From an uncultured Verrucomicrobiota bacterium (GTDB lineage: Bacteria; Verrucomicrobiota; Kiritimatiellia; RFP12; UBA1067), in contig CAMNLN010000060.1 of assembly GCA_946543025.1 (NCBI GenBank), positions 1-14,179 of the forward strand: DNA of 14,179 nt, given 5' to 3'. Positions 1-6,525 of this stretch are shown in pieces. Under the pieces are notes generated by a model that was not told the origin of the DNA, made no database searches, and saw only the letters and a program-made list of their open reading frames with translations. The position numbers and the translations under genes were made by a program. Position 1 is the first letter of the stretch; each line of letters opens with the position of its first letter.

Positions 1-55
1 GAACTCCCCTCTTCGGATCGACAGTCCGAGGTCCTAACCGATGAACGATGAGCCC
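1..55 (-). tRNA. tRNA-Asp (anticodon GUC), partial: 3' end lies outside the window
   Basis: Read on the minus strand, the sequence folds as a tRNA from its first base at 55. The 5' acceptor strand is GGGCTCA (55-49). The D arm is GTTC, an 8-base loop containing GG, then GGAC. The anticodon stem TCGGA/TCCGA is a perfect 5 bp and encloses the loop CTGTCGA, whose anticodon GTC (plus-strand 20-22) reads Asp codons. A 4-base variable loop, the T-stem strand GGGAG and TTC follow at the window edge. The T loop and the 3' acceptor strand are missing, so acceptor pairing and CCA cannot be checked. The folding is read by eye, but the anticodon arm and D arm leave little doubt. Confidence 0.9.
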
Positions 56-74
56 GTGAGGTCAAAACGCAGTT

Positions 75-103
75 AGTTTACCAAATCTCCCTCGCCTCCG
101 CAA
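75..103 (-). promoter_or_regulatory. probable promoter of the tRNA-Asp gene
   Basis: On the minus strand, TTGCGG (103-98) is followed after exactly 17 bases by TAAACT (80-75). Transcription would start near 68, about 12 bases before the mature tRNA 5' end. The hexamers match the sigma70-type consensus only in part (TTG and T-A-A-T positions). The spacing and the place are right. Confidence 0.5.
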
Positions 104-174
104 GGGGGGATTTGAAGAAAAAGTTGAAACGGCAGTGTAGCCGGAAACGGAAAGAAATCGGAGGTGCTGCGCGG

Positions 175-203
175 TTGACGGTGAAGGATGCGTATGATAG
201 ACT
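175..203 (+). promoter_or_regulatory. probable promoter of the Gfo/Idh/MocA gene
   Basis: TTGACG (175-180) is followed after 17 bases by TAGACT (198-203). The predicted start of transcription near 210 leaves a leader of about 20 bases holding a GAAAGG ribosome binding site (217-222) before the ATG at 231. A closer match to the -10 consensus, TATGAT at 193-198, lies only 12 bases from the -35 and is less likely to pair with it. Confidence 0.5.
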
Positions 204-230
204 TGCGACGGCTACAGAAAGGTACCAGAA

Positions 231-1571
231 ATGAGCAAGACAAATCGGCGAACGTTCCTCAAGGCGGCGGCTGCTTCCGCTAGCCTCATTCCCTTTTCCG
301 GCTTCCCGGCGGTGGTGAAGCGGCGCAACCTCAACTCGATGCTCTCCCACGCATGCGTGGGCACGGGCAACATGGCGTGGGGAGACCTGAACGGCATCAA
401 GAGCCACCGCGACGTGCATATCACCGCGCTCTGCGACGTGGACGCCAAGTACCTCGAGCGGGCGAAGAAAGCCTGCCCCGACGCGCGCATCTACCGCAAC
501 GCGCACGAGATGTACGAGAAGGAAGGGAACAAGATCGATTCCACGAACGTCTCGACGCCCGATCACACGCACGCGGGCTACGTGCTGGACGCCCTCGGGC
601 GCGGCCTCAACGTCTACGGGCAGAAGCCGCTTTGCCACGACATCGCCCAATGCCGTCAGATCGAGAAGCTGGCCGCCGAGAAAAAGGCCGTCACCCAGAT
701 GGGCACGCAGATCGCCGCCTGGGAGTGCGACCGCCAGACTGCCGCCTACTTGAAGAGCGGCGTGATCGGCCAGGTGCGGCACGTGTGGATTTTCTCGAAC
801 CGGGGTGGGCAGACGACCGCCGACCACACGTGGCCGCTCCCCGAGGCGCCCGTGCCGTCGACGCTCGACTGGAAGACGTGGCTGGGCGACGCGCCGTTCC
901 GCCCGTACGCGGAGAAGGTCTATCATCCCTGCGCGTGGCGCAAGTGGCGCGACTTCGGCACGTCGTGGCTGGGCGACCTGGGCCTGCATCTGTTGAGCCC
1001 CGTGTGGATCGGCCTCGGGCTTGGCACGACGGGGCCGACCTCGGTGACGGCCGAGGTGCCGGAGGAGCCGGAAATCCTGCGCAAGCAGTACTGGCCGCGC
1101 ATGTCGCACCTCGTCTGGGAGATGCCCGGCATCAAGGCGTCCGGCGGCAAGCCGTTCCCGATCGAGTGGTGCGACGGCAACCTCGTCGATCCCAAGGTGA
1201 CGGCGAAGACGCCGGCCTGCTATCTGCCGCCGTCGCAGTTCAAGGAACTTTTTGCGAAGACGCCGATCGGCGAGCAGCCGCTTCAGGGACGCGTGGTGGA
1301 GGGCACCGAGGGCTGGCTCCTGTCGGTCCACTACAACGTGTCGCCGGCCGTGGTGCTGAAGAAGGGTGGCAAGCCGCCGGCGCTTCCGCACGTGGGCGCG
1401 GCCTGCACGCACTGGCACGAATGGGTGAACGCCTGCCTGCAGGGCGGCCCTACCACGAGTTCCTTCGCGTGGGCCGGACGCCTCTCCGAGATGGTGCTTC
1501 TCGGCAACGCCGCGATGGACAAGCCGGGCGTGAAGCTCCGTTGGGACGCCGCCAAGGCGACGTTCATCTGA
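231..1571 (+). CDS. Tat-exported Gfo/Idh/MocA family oxidoreductase
   Basis: 446-residue NAD(P)-dependent oxidoreductase of the Gfo/Idh/MocA superfamily, which acts on sugars and related polyols. The N-terminus carries a twin-arginine signal (NRRTFLKAAAASAS, residues 5-18), so the folded, cofactor-loaded protein should be exported. A Rossmann fold follows: VGTGNM (43-48) for the dinucleotide and CDVD (68-71) after the second strand. STPDHTH (108-114) precedes QKP (131-133), the place of the family's usual EKP; the catalytic Lys is kept (K132) but Glu is Gln. HPCAWRKWRDFG and GDLGLH (232-253) correspond to the substrate-side motif typical of planctomycete and Verrucomicrobia-type members. The ATG at 231 is set by the complete Tat signal and a GAAAGG site 8 bases upstream. 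It is transcribed alone, converging on the GH36 gene. The substrate is unknown. A GH109-type NAD-dependent glycosidase is a conceivable alternative, but I see no specific support for it. Confidence 0.88.
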   Translation: MSKTNRRTFLKAAAASASLIPFSGFPAVVKRRNLNSMLSHACVGTGNMAWGDLNGIKSHRDVHITALCDVDAKYLERAKKACPDARIYRNAHEMYEKEGNKIDSTNVSTPDHTHAGYVLDALGRGLNVYGQKPLCHDIAQCRQIEKLAAEKKAVTQMGTQIAAWECDRQTAAYLKSGVIGQVRHVWIFSNRGGQTTADHTWPLPEAPVPSTLDWKTWLGDAPFRPYAEKVYHPCAWRKWRDFGTSWLGDLGLHLLSPVWIGLGLGTTGPTSVTAEVPEEPEILRKQYWPRMSHLVWEMPGIKASGGKPFPIEWCDGNLVDPKVTAKTPACYLPPSQFKELFAKTPIGEQPLQGRVVEGTEGWLLSVHYNVSPAVVLKKGGKPPALPHVGAACTHWHEWVNACLQGGPTTSSFAWAGRLSEMVLLGNAAMDKPGVKLRWDAAKATFI

Positions 1572-3579
1572 CGCGCGCGTAGAACGTGAGCTTGAACGAG
1601 CGCGGCGACTTGAGGTCGGCCGTGAAGTTCGCGAGGGCGCGGCCGTCGACCTGCTCGGTGGCCGCGTCGTATGTTTCCACCGTGTAGCGTGCGGACGGAT
1701 CGATGCCGTCGAGCGTCGCCGTGAAAAGGTGCGATGGCGCGTCGAGCCGGCGGAAACAGAGTACGAAGCCTGCGTCGAGATCGGGACGGTGCATCTGGTA
1801 GGCGCACCAGGCGCGCTCGCCTTGGCTGTCTGGCGCCCGCAGGTCGGTAAGCGGATAGAAGTCGCCCTCGAAGAACGGGCGGACGCGGTCCGCCGCTGTG
1901 AACACCTTCTTGAGCCAGGCGGTCTGCTCGGGCGTGAAGTCGTTCTTCACGATGCCCGCGTTCCAGTCGCTTGGCGTGAACACGCTACCGGCGCAGACGG
2001 AGGAGAAGAAGCCGTAGTCGTCGAAGAAGAACGCAGGCGTCGTCTCCGAGCCCTGGAACGGCTGGTAGGCGAGCGTGTTGAGCGTGACGTTTTGGACGTC
2101 AAGGATCTGGAGCGGACCGTTTCGATGACCGATCGCATAGTCGGTTCGGCAGTAGGAGTGCGAGCGGGAGACAGCCTCGAAGTCGAGGCGGCGTCCCCCG
2201 GAGGCGCAGTTCTCGATGACGAGATGGGGGAAGCGTTCGCGCAACGTGTCCCAGAACGCGTACAGCCCGGCGATGTACTTGGCTTCGGTGATGCCTTGGC
2301 GGTCCGGGGCGTCGTTCGCCTGCCAGAGCGGGAGGGTGTTCATGTTGAAGTCCTGGCGGTAGATGTCGAGCTTGTTCTCGCGGATGAGCGCAGAGACCGT
2401 CTCAATGACCCAGGTGCGGGCGGCGGGGTTGCCAAGGTTGACGTTGAGCCGGGTCGTATTCTTGCCGATCTGCTCGTCTCTTGCAGGCAGAAGCCAGTCG
2501 CGATGTTCCTTGAAGAGGGGCGGGGGCGGCTCGCACACGCACCGCTCCGGCTCCACCCAGAGGAGCATCCGCATCCCGGCCGCGTGCGCGGCGTCCGCGA
2601 CTTGGGCGAGGTTGCCGTCGGGATGGACGGTCGGGTTGAAGCGCCAGTCGCCGACAAACTTCCACCACATGTTTCCGCAGTTGGAAATGAGGTCGGGCAT
2701 GTGGGCGGGACCGTTCCAGCCGGCGTCCACCCAGAAGCAGTCGAACGGCATCTTGTTGGTGACGGACCAGTCGATGATCTTGCGCATCATCGCCGGCGTC
2801 TTGTTACCGCCGCCGGCCGTGATGGGGAGGATGGGCTTGATGAGACGGCCCTGCGCGTCGCGCGGGCACTTTTCGTCGAGCATGAAGCGGTGGATGAGCG
2901 TCTGCATCGCGCGCGGCGTGACATTGGGTTCGCGCGTGAAGAGCAGCACAGAGGGTTGTCGGATCGTCTCGCCCGGCAGCAGGCGGAAGTGCGTCTTCAC
3001 CATGCCGGCCGAAAGGGAGAGCACGCCGTTCGTGAACGAGGCGTCGGCCCGCCACGCGCCGCTCCAGCCTACGGCGACCTCGACGCCGTCACCACCAGGG
3101 AAGTCAACGCCTATCCACGGCATCCACTGGGCGGAGGAACGGCCTTCGGTGGCCACGAGGGAACAGGACGGCGTATTGGTTCCGAGCGCGAAGGTGACCG
3201 GCTCGAAATCCTTGGGAGAGCAGACCGTGCCGCGCAGCGCGCGCACGACGGCACCGTCGGTCGGGCGGACAAGCGAGACCGACTTGAATCCATCGATGAT
3301 TTCCGTCGGCTGGTCGCCGAGGCAGACCAGTTCCGGCAGGTATTCCCGCACGGGGAAATTTCTATAGATCGTCTCGGTCGATCGCAAGAGGAGGCGTCCG
3401 TCGGGAGACGTCCACTCGTGGACTTTCTTTGTGTGGCGCGCGTTGTTCGCGATGATTTTTTCGCACGTAGGGACGGAAGGCAGGGACTTGCCGCCGTACA
3501 TGAAGGCGAGAGGCAGGTCGGCCGTCGCGGGGATGGTTGCGAGGACGGCAAGAATGCAAATGCGAAGAACGATGGTCAT
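1564..3579 (-). CDS. GH36-type alpha-galactosidase-like glycoside hydrolase, secreted
   Basis: 671 residues, clan GH-D. It probably removes alpha-galactosyl or related residues from oligosaccharides outside the cytoplasm. A signal peptide covers about residues 1-20 (hydrophobic IVLRICILAVLATI, cleavage near ATA-D). An N-terminal beta-sandwich (about 25-240) precedes the TIM barrel. Barrel landmarks are FWVDAGW (282-288), LLWVEPER (339-346), YRQDFN with the expected nucleophile D410, ENCASGG (456-462) and CRTD with the expected acid/base D480. The 70-residue gap between the two Asp residues fits GH36. The usual substrate-binding KWD before the nucleophile reads RQD here, which may mean a changed specificity. 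A C-terminal beta domain ends in TFYARVR. The start lies 9 bases after the TAA of the Cys/His repeat gene, with AAGG about 8 bases before the ATG, so it is likely the last gene of that operon. Its stop overlaps the convergent oxidoreductase gene by 8 bp. Confidence 0.9.
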   Translation of the reverse strand: MTIVLRICILAVLATIPATADLPLAFMYGGKSLPSVPTCEKIIANNARHTKKVHEWTSPDGRLLLRSTETIYRNFPVREYLPELVCLGDQPTEIIDGFKSVSLVRPTDGAVVRALRGTVCSPKDFEPVTFALGTNTPSCSLVATEGRSSAQWMPWIGVDFPGGDGVEVAVGWSGAWRADASFTNGVLSLSAGMVKTHFRLLPGETIRQPSVLLFTREPNVTPRAMQTLIHRFMLDEKCPRDAQGRLIKPILPITAGGGNKTPAMMRKIIDWSVTNKMPFDCFWVDAGWNGPAHMPDLISNCGNMWWKFVGDWRFNPTVHPDGNLAQVADAAHAAGMRMLLWVEPERCVCEPPPPLFKEHRDWLLPARDEQIGKNTTRLNVNLGNPAARTWVIETVSALIRENKLDIYRQDFNMNTLPLWQANDAPDRQGITEAKYIAGLYAFWDTLRERFPHLVIENCASGGRRLDFEAVSRSHSYCRTDYAIGHRNGPLQILDVQNVTLNTLAYQPFQGSETTPAFFFDDYGFFSSVCAGSVFTPSDWNAGIVKNDFTPEQTAWLKKVFTAADRVRPFFEGDFYPLTDLRAPDSQGERAWCAYQMHRPDLDAGFVLCFRRLDAPSHLFTATLDGIDPSARYTVETYDAATEQVDGRALANFTADLKSPRSFKLTFYARVR

Positions 3580-3588
3580 AAGTCGGCC

Positions 3589-4053
3589 TTATCTTGCTGG
3601 TGAATGTTTCCCTTTGGCAAATCCGGCGGGATGCTTCGGACAGGGTGAGGAAACGAGCGCCCGCATGGAACTCGCCGACTGCCCGCAAAACTTGCACACG
3701 TACGACGTCTTGTCAGAACCTTCGTATGCGGCATGCTTGCCCTTGGCGAAGCCGTCAGGATGCCGCGGGCAGGGCGACGTCACCAGAGCCTTGATGGACC
3801 TGGCCGTCTGTCCGCAATAGACGCATGTGTACACGCTTCGTGCCTCGCCCTCGAAAAGGGCGTGCCTTCCCTTGGCGAAGCCTGCCGGATGCTTCGGGCA
3901 CGGCGCGGACAGCAACGCCCGCGCATCTCGCGCCGACGCGCCGCAATACTTGCAGGAGACGCCTTGGTCCCCGCCCGCCGCAACGGTTGCCGCGAAGCAG
4001 CCGACCAACAGAACCAGCGTGTTCCTTGTCTTGCGCAACAATCTTTGAGCCAT
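3589..4053 (-). CDS. exported protein of three Cys/His (probable zinc-binding) repeats
   Basis: 154 residues, not a family I can name. Basic residues (RLLRKTRN) and a hydrophobic run (TLVLLVG) form a signal sequence. LVGC (16-19) fits a lipobox, so it may be a lipoprotein lipidated on C19; signal peptidase I cleavage after A26 is the alternative. The rest is three repeats of exactly 43 residues, beginning at C34, C77 and C120, with the last one short. The consensus is CxxCG, 14 residues, then PCPxHPxGFAKGxH. Candidate metal ligands are C34, C37, C52, H55 and H64 and their counterparts in each repeat, which suggests one zinc per repeat. The ATG follows directly on the TAG of the small membrane protein gene (TAGATG), so the two are probably translationally coupled. 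The GH36 gene follows 9 bases later. A role in binding metal, or in binding the cell surface or substrate, is possible, but nothing in the sequence decides between them. Confidence 0.8.
   Translation of the reverse strand: MAQRLLRKTRNTLVLLVGCFAATVAAGGDQGVSCKYCGASARDARALLSAPCPKHPAGFAKGRHALFEGEARSVYTCVYCGQTARSIKALVTSPCPRHPDGFAKGKHAAYEGSDKTSYVCKFCGQSASSMRALVSSPCPKHPAGFAKGKHSPAR
3592..3954 (-). repeat. three tandem 129-bp coding repeats
   Basis: In-frame tandem repeats at 3954-3826, 3825-3697 and 3696-3592 (the last lacks its linker). They encode the Cys/His repeat of the 154-residue protein. The period is exactly 129 bp (43 codons) with no indels. Motif residues are conserved while the linkers (for example FEGEARSVYT and YEGSDKTSYV) differ, so the repetition is held at protein level. 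The DNA copies remain visibly alike, for example CCCTTGGCGAAGCC occurs in two copies and a close variant in the third. Confidence 0.85.
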
Positions 4054-4278
4054 CTATTTCAATACCTTGCGCAGGAACGGGAAGACGAGCAATGAAAGCA
4101 CCGCGCCCCAGACGAGCGAATTGAGGACCATGACGCACCACCAAAGTACGCTTTTCCCCGATGCGCCAATGGCGTTGGCCACGATGTCTCCCGGCCATGC
4201 AAGGAATCCTCCGAAGATGAGGAACAGGATGAAATGCAACATGCTCAACGGCACGTTCGCGAACAAGAACGATTTCAT
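4054..4278 (-). CDS. small two-helix membrane protein, function unknown
   Basis: 74 residues with two strongly hydrophobic segments (about 11-29 and 43-67), joined by a short loop containing WPGD and ending in the basic tail FLRKVLK. This predicts an integral membrane hairpin with the basic C-terminus inside. The ATG at 4278 is chosen over an in-frame ATG at 4326 because a strong AAGGAG (4292-4287) lies 8 bases before it and the extra N-terminus looks non-coding. The TAG stop abuts the ATG of the Cys/His repeat gene. It is the first gene of the minus-strand unit. I do not recognise the family. The DNA here is less GC-rich than the enzyme genes around it. Confidence 0.72.
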   Translation of the reverse strand: MKSFLFANVPLSMLHFILFLIFGGFLAWPGDIVANAIGASGKSVLWWCVMVLNSLVWGAVLSLLVFPFLRKVLK

Positions 4279-4286
4279 TTTGCGTA

Positions 4287-4292
4287 CTCCTT
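4287..4292 (-). promoter_or_regulatory. ribosome binding site deciding the start of the 74-residue membrane protein
   Basis: AAGGAG on the minus strand, 8 bases before the ATG at 4278. It favours this start over the in-frame ATG 48 bases upstream. Confidence 0.75.
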
Positions 4293-4340
4293 GACTTGTT
4301 ATGATCCGGCCAGACATGCGCCTCACCGAAGGATGTCGCT

Positions 4341-4369
4341 ATGGTATCACATCGTTCTGCTCCGCGCAA
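4341..4369 (-). promoter_or_regulatory. candidate promoter of the minus-strand operon
   Basis: On the minus strand, TTGCGC (4369-4364), a 17-base spacer and TACCAT (4346-4341). The hexamers are partial matches. It lies in the 172-base divergent intergenic region, about 60 bases before the first minus-strand start codon, and has the same TTGCNN-N17 form as the tRNA and efp promoters. Confidence 0.35.
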
Positions 4370-4415
4370 GAGAGGGCGGCGCGAACATTTCGTATGGCCA
4401 GATGGCGGCAAGCGG

Positions 4416-4444
4416 TAGACACGAAAGGAACGACATGGTAGAAT
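4416..4444 (+). promoter_or_regulatory. promoter of the hydrolase-symporter-GH50 operon, predicted leaderless
   Basis: TAGACA (4416-4421), a 17-base spacer, then TAGAAT (4439-4444), each five of six bases from consensus. The expected transcription start, about seven bases after the -10, falls at the ATG (4451) itself. No ribosome binding site lies at a normal distance; the nearest purine-rich match, AAGGAA at 4425-4430, is 20 bases away and upstream of the predicted start. Confidence 0.6.
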
Positions 4445-4450
4445 GGCGTC

Positions 4451-6469
4451 ATGAGAAAGAATGTGCTGTCGACCTTTGGTGCGTCCTGTCTTCTGCTGGC
4501 GGGCGCGAGCTGCCTTGCCAAGCCGGTCCCGTTCGCGTGGCGCTTGACCGTCGAGGAGACGGACGGACGCGTCTCCGAGGCGACGAGCGCCGCGCCGCGC
4601 GCGGACGTGGAGGTGACGCTGGACGCCGTAGAGACGGCGGACGGCTGGATCGTCACGGGGCGCGTGGCGAACAAGGGGAAGGGCCGCGTGACGGCGTTCG
4701 AGGGGCCGGTCTTCGAGGGGCTCGCCGTCGACAAGGCGCGTTCCGGGTTCTACGTGCCGGACGGCTTCGGGCGGCGCGTCTCGAGTTTTGCAGCGGCGGA
4801 AGGCCCCAATCGTCCGTCAGGCTGGAGGCCCGTCGGCGACGGCGAGTACATGTACGTGACGGCCAACTACCCGGGGCGCCAGCTCGTCATGCCGTGGGTG
4901 GCGCTCGACGACGGGAAGTCTGGCGCGTCGGTGATGGTGTTCGATCCTGTCGCGCGCGCCAAGCGCTTTACCTTCCGCTACCGGCCTGCGCAGGACACGG
5001 CGGCGATCGCGCCCGTGCATCCGATCTTTCTCGAACCCGGCCAAGCGTGGACGCTGCCGTCCGTGACGATGACGCGCTACGCGGGCGACTGGCACGTGGC
5101 GGCGCGGAAGTATCGCGCCTGGTACGACACCGTGCGGAAGTCAGACGGGTTCCCCGCGTGGACGAAGCAGGTGAACGGCTGGCTGCTCGTGATCCTCAAG
5201 CAGCAGAACGAGGAGATCTTCTGGCCCTACGGCGACTTCGACAAGCTCGCGGACTATGCGGACAGGCTCGGCCTCGACATGATCGGCCTCTTCGGCTGGA
5301 CCGTGGGCGGGCACGACCACCTCTACCCCGACTACGACCCCTGCCCGAAGATGGGCGGACGCGAGGCGCTCGTGAAGGGCATCAAACTCCTCCGAAAGCG
5401 CGGCAAGCGCGTCTGCATCTACGCGAACGGCCAGCTGCAGCAGGTAGGGGCCACTGCGTTCTGGGAACAGCACGGCAAGGACATCGCGCTCGTGAAAAAA
5501 GACGGCAACCTCGTGATCCAGAACTACCACAAGTACAGCGATATCCCACGCTACGACTTCGCGCTCGGCTGCCTGCACGCGAAGCCCTGGCACGAGCGGA
5601 TGCGTTTTCTCGCCCGCCAGGCGAACGACCTCGGGGCCGACGCGCTCCTCTACGACCAGCTCGGAATCTTCTCGCCGTTCGCCTGCTACGGCAAGGGGCA
5701 CGGCCACCCGACGCCCGCGTGGAGCTATGAGGCGGAGCGCCCCGCGTTCATCCGTTCGATTGCCGATGAGATGAAGAAGTTCAATCCGAACTTTGCGATC
5801 ATGACGGAAGGCCTGCACGATTCTATCTTCGACTCCGTCGCGTTTTTCCACGGCTGCTCGTTCGGCACGTATTCCCCCGCGTGCAAGTCGCTCGTGCGTG
5901 CGCGCCTTGCGGAGAAGAACCCCGGCGGCGAATGGCCGGAGATCATCAAGTACACCTTCCCCGAGTTCGCGAGCACCGTGCGCGTGCCCACGCCGATCGT
6001 CGACCGCCCCATGCTGAACTACACGCTCGCCTTCGGCTTCCGCCACGACGTGGAGCTACGCTACGGACCGGACCGCACGTACGTGGAGACGGGCAAGGTG
6101 ACGAAGGACTACGGCACCGTGAAGAACCCGCCCAGCATGCCGATTCTCGAGTCCGCCCCGCAAGAAAAGCTCGTTGCCTACATGAAGGCGATCAGCGACT
6201 TCCAGCACGCGAACGCGGATCTGCTGCTTGAAGGGAGGTTCGTCGACGTCGACGGCTTCTCGTTCACGGGGAAGGGTTGCCTTGCGAAGCGCTTCACGGG
6301 CGCGAAGGGGAGCGGCGTGCTGGTGTGGAACATGGGCAAGAAGCCTGCCGCCGTGACGATCGCCGGACTGGGCGCGCCGACGAAGGTGACGGAACCCGAG
6401 GCGGACGTCGTTTCGGCCGACGCCCCGCTTGCCGCCGACACCCTGCGTCTCTACCGCTTCGAAAAGTGA
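4451..6469 (+). CDS. secreted putative glycoside hydrolase, DUF6259-like
   Basis: 672 residues. A signal peptide spans residues 1-23 (hydrophobic ASCLLLAGA, cleavage near CLA-KP; the Cys context is not a good lipobox). The N-terminal 230 residues look like a beta-sandwich. From about 235 to 600 a TIM-barrel pattern of the kind seen in GH36/GH97-like enzymes follows: GWLLVILKQQ (243-252), MIGLFGWTVGGHDHLYPDYDP (277-297), RVCIYANGQ (320-328), GADALLYDQLG (395-405) and FAIMTEGLHD (448-457). D402 and E453 lie at ends of predicted barrel strands and are the best catalytic candidates, by inference. A short beta domain closes the protein. It resembles, from memory, proteins annotated as DUF6259, common in Lentisphaerota and Kiritimatiellota and of unproven activity. 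It is first in an operon with a sodium symporter 53 bases downstream and a GH50-like gene. Confidence 0.75.
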   Translation: MRKNVLSTFGASCLLLAGASCLAKPVPFAWRLTVEETDGRVSEATSAAPRADVEVTLDAVETADGWIVTGRVANKGKGRVTAFEGPVFEGLAVDKARSGFYVPDGFGRRVSSFAAAEGPNRPSGWRPVGDGEYMYVTANYPGRQLVMPWVALDDGKSGASVMVFDPVARAKRFTFRYRPAQDTAAIAPVHPIFLEPGQAWTLPSVTMTRYAGDWHVAARKYRAWYDTVRKSDGFPAWTKQVNGWLLVILKQQNEEIFWPYGDFDKLADYADRLGLDMIGLFGWTVGGHDHLYPDYDPCPKMGGREALVKGIKLLRKRGKRVCIYANGQLQQVGATAFWEQHGKDIALVKKDGNLVIQNYHKYSDIPRYDFALGCLHAKPWHERMRFLARQANDLGADALLYDQLGIFSPFACYGKGHGHPTPAWSYEAERPAFIRSIADEMKKFNPNFAIMTEGLHDSIFDSVAFFHGCSFGTYSPACKSLVRARLAEKNPGGEWPEIIKYTFPEFASTVRVPTPIVDRPMLNYTLAFGFRHDVELRYGPDRTYVETGKVTKDYGTVKNPPSMPILESAPQEKLVAYMKAISDFQHANADLLLEGRFVDVDGFSFTGKGCLAKRFTGAKGSGVLVWNMGKKPAAVTIAGLGAPTKVTEPEADVVSADAPLAADTLRLYRFEK

Positions 6470-6525
6470 AGAGTGGAATGAAGAATTGAAGGGTGGAGAG
6501 TGGTTAAGAGGTAAGGTGGAAAATG
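6461..6525 (+). other. 65-base stretch without any cytosine, between hydrolase and symporter genes
   Basis: From 6461 to 6525 the plus strand has no C at all, in otherwise GC-rich DNA. It covers the last codons of the hydrolase gene, the spacer and the symporter ATG. TGAAGAGTGGA (6467-6477) and TGAAGGGTGGA (6487-6497) are near-identical copies exactly 20 bases apart. AAGGTGG just before the ATG at 6523 can act as the ribosome binding site. Plus-strand RNA here would be unstructured and purine-rich, while an antisense RNA would be G-free and C-rich, as Rho loading sites are. Confidence 0.6.

Noticed and set aside
78..1418. A 446-codon minus-strand open frame opposite the Gfo/Idh/MocA gene
   Set aside because: Arg-rich and without motifs; the plus-strand frame is a complete family member with a Tat signal.
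1729..3603. A 624-codon open frame on the plus strand opposite GH36
   Set aside because: Low-complexity Arg/Val/Gly/Ala composition and no motif. The minus strand has a full GH36 with signal peptide and catalytic residues.
3592..3954. Regular repeats suggesting a CRISPR array or satellite
   Set aside because: The 129-bp units are in frame, conserve protein motifs rather than a fixed DNA repeat with unique spacers, and lie inside a gene with a signal peptide and a ribosome binding context.
4291..4306. TTGACT next to TATGAT as a plus-strand promoter
   Set aside because: The two hexamers are only a few bases apart and cannot pair as -35 and -10. A well-spaced promoter lies at 4416-4444.
4279..4326. 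Longer N-terminus for the small membrane protein (start at 4326)
   Set aside because: The strong AAGGAG points to 4278, and the extra 16 residues include the sequence translated from the ribosome binding site itself.
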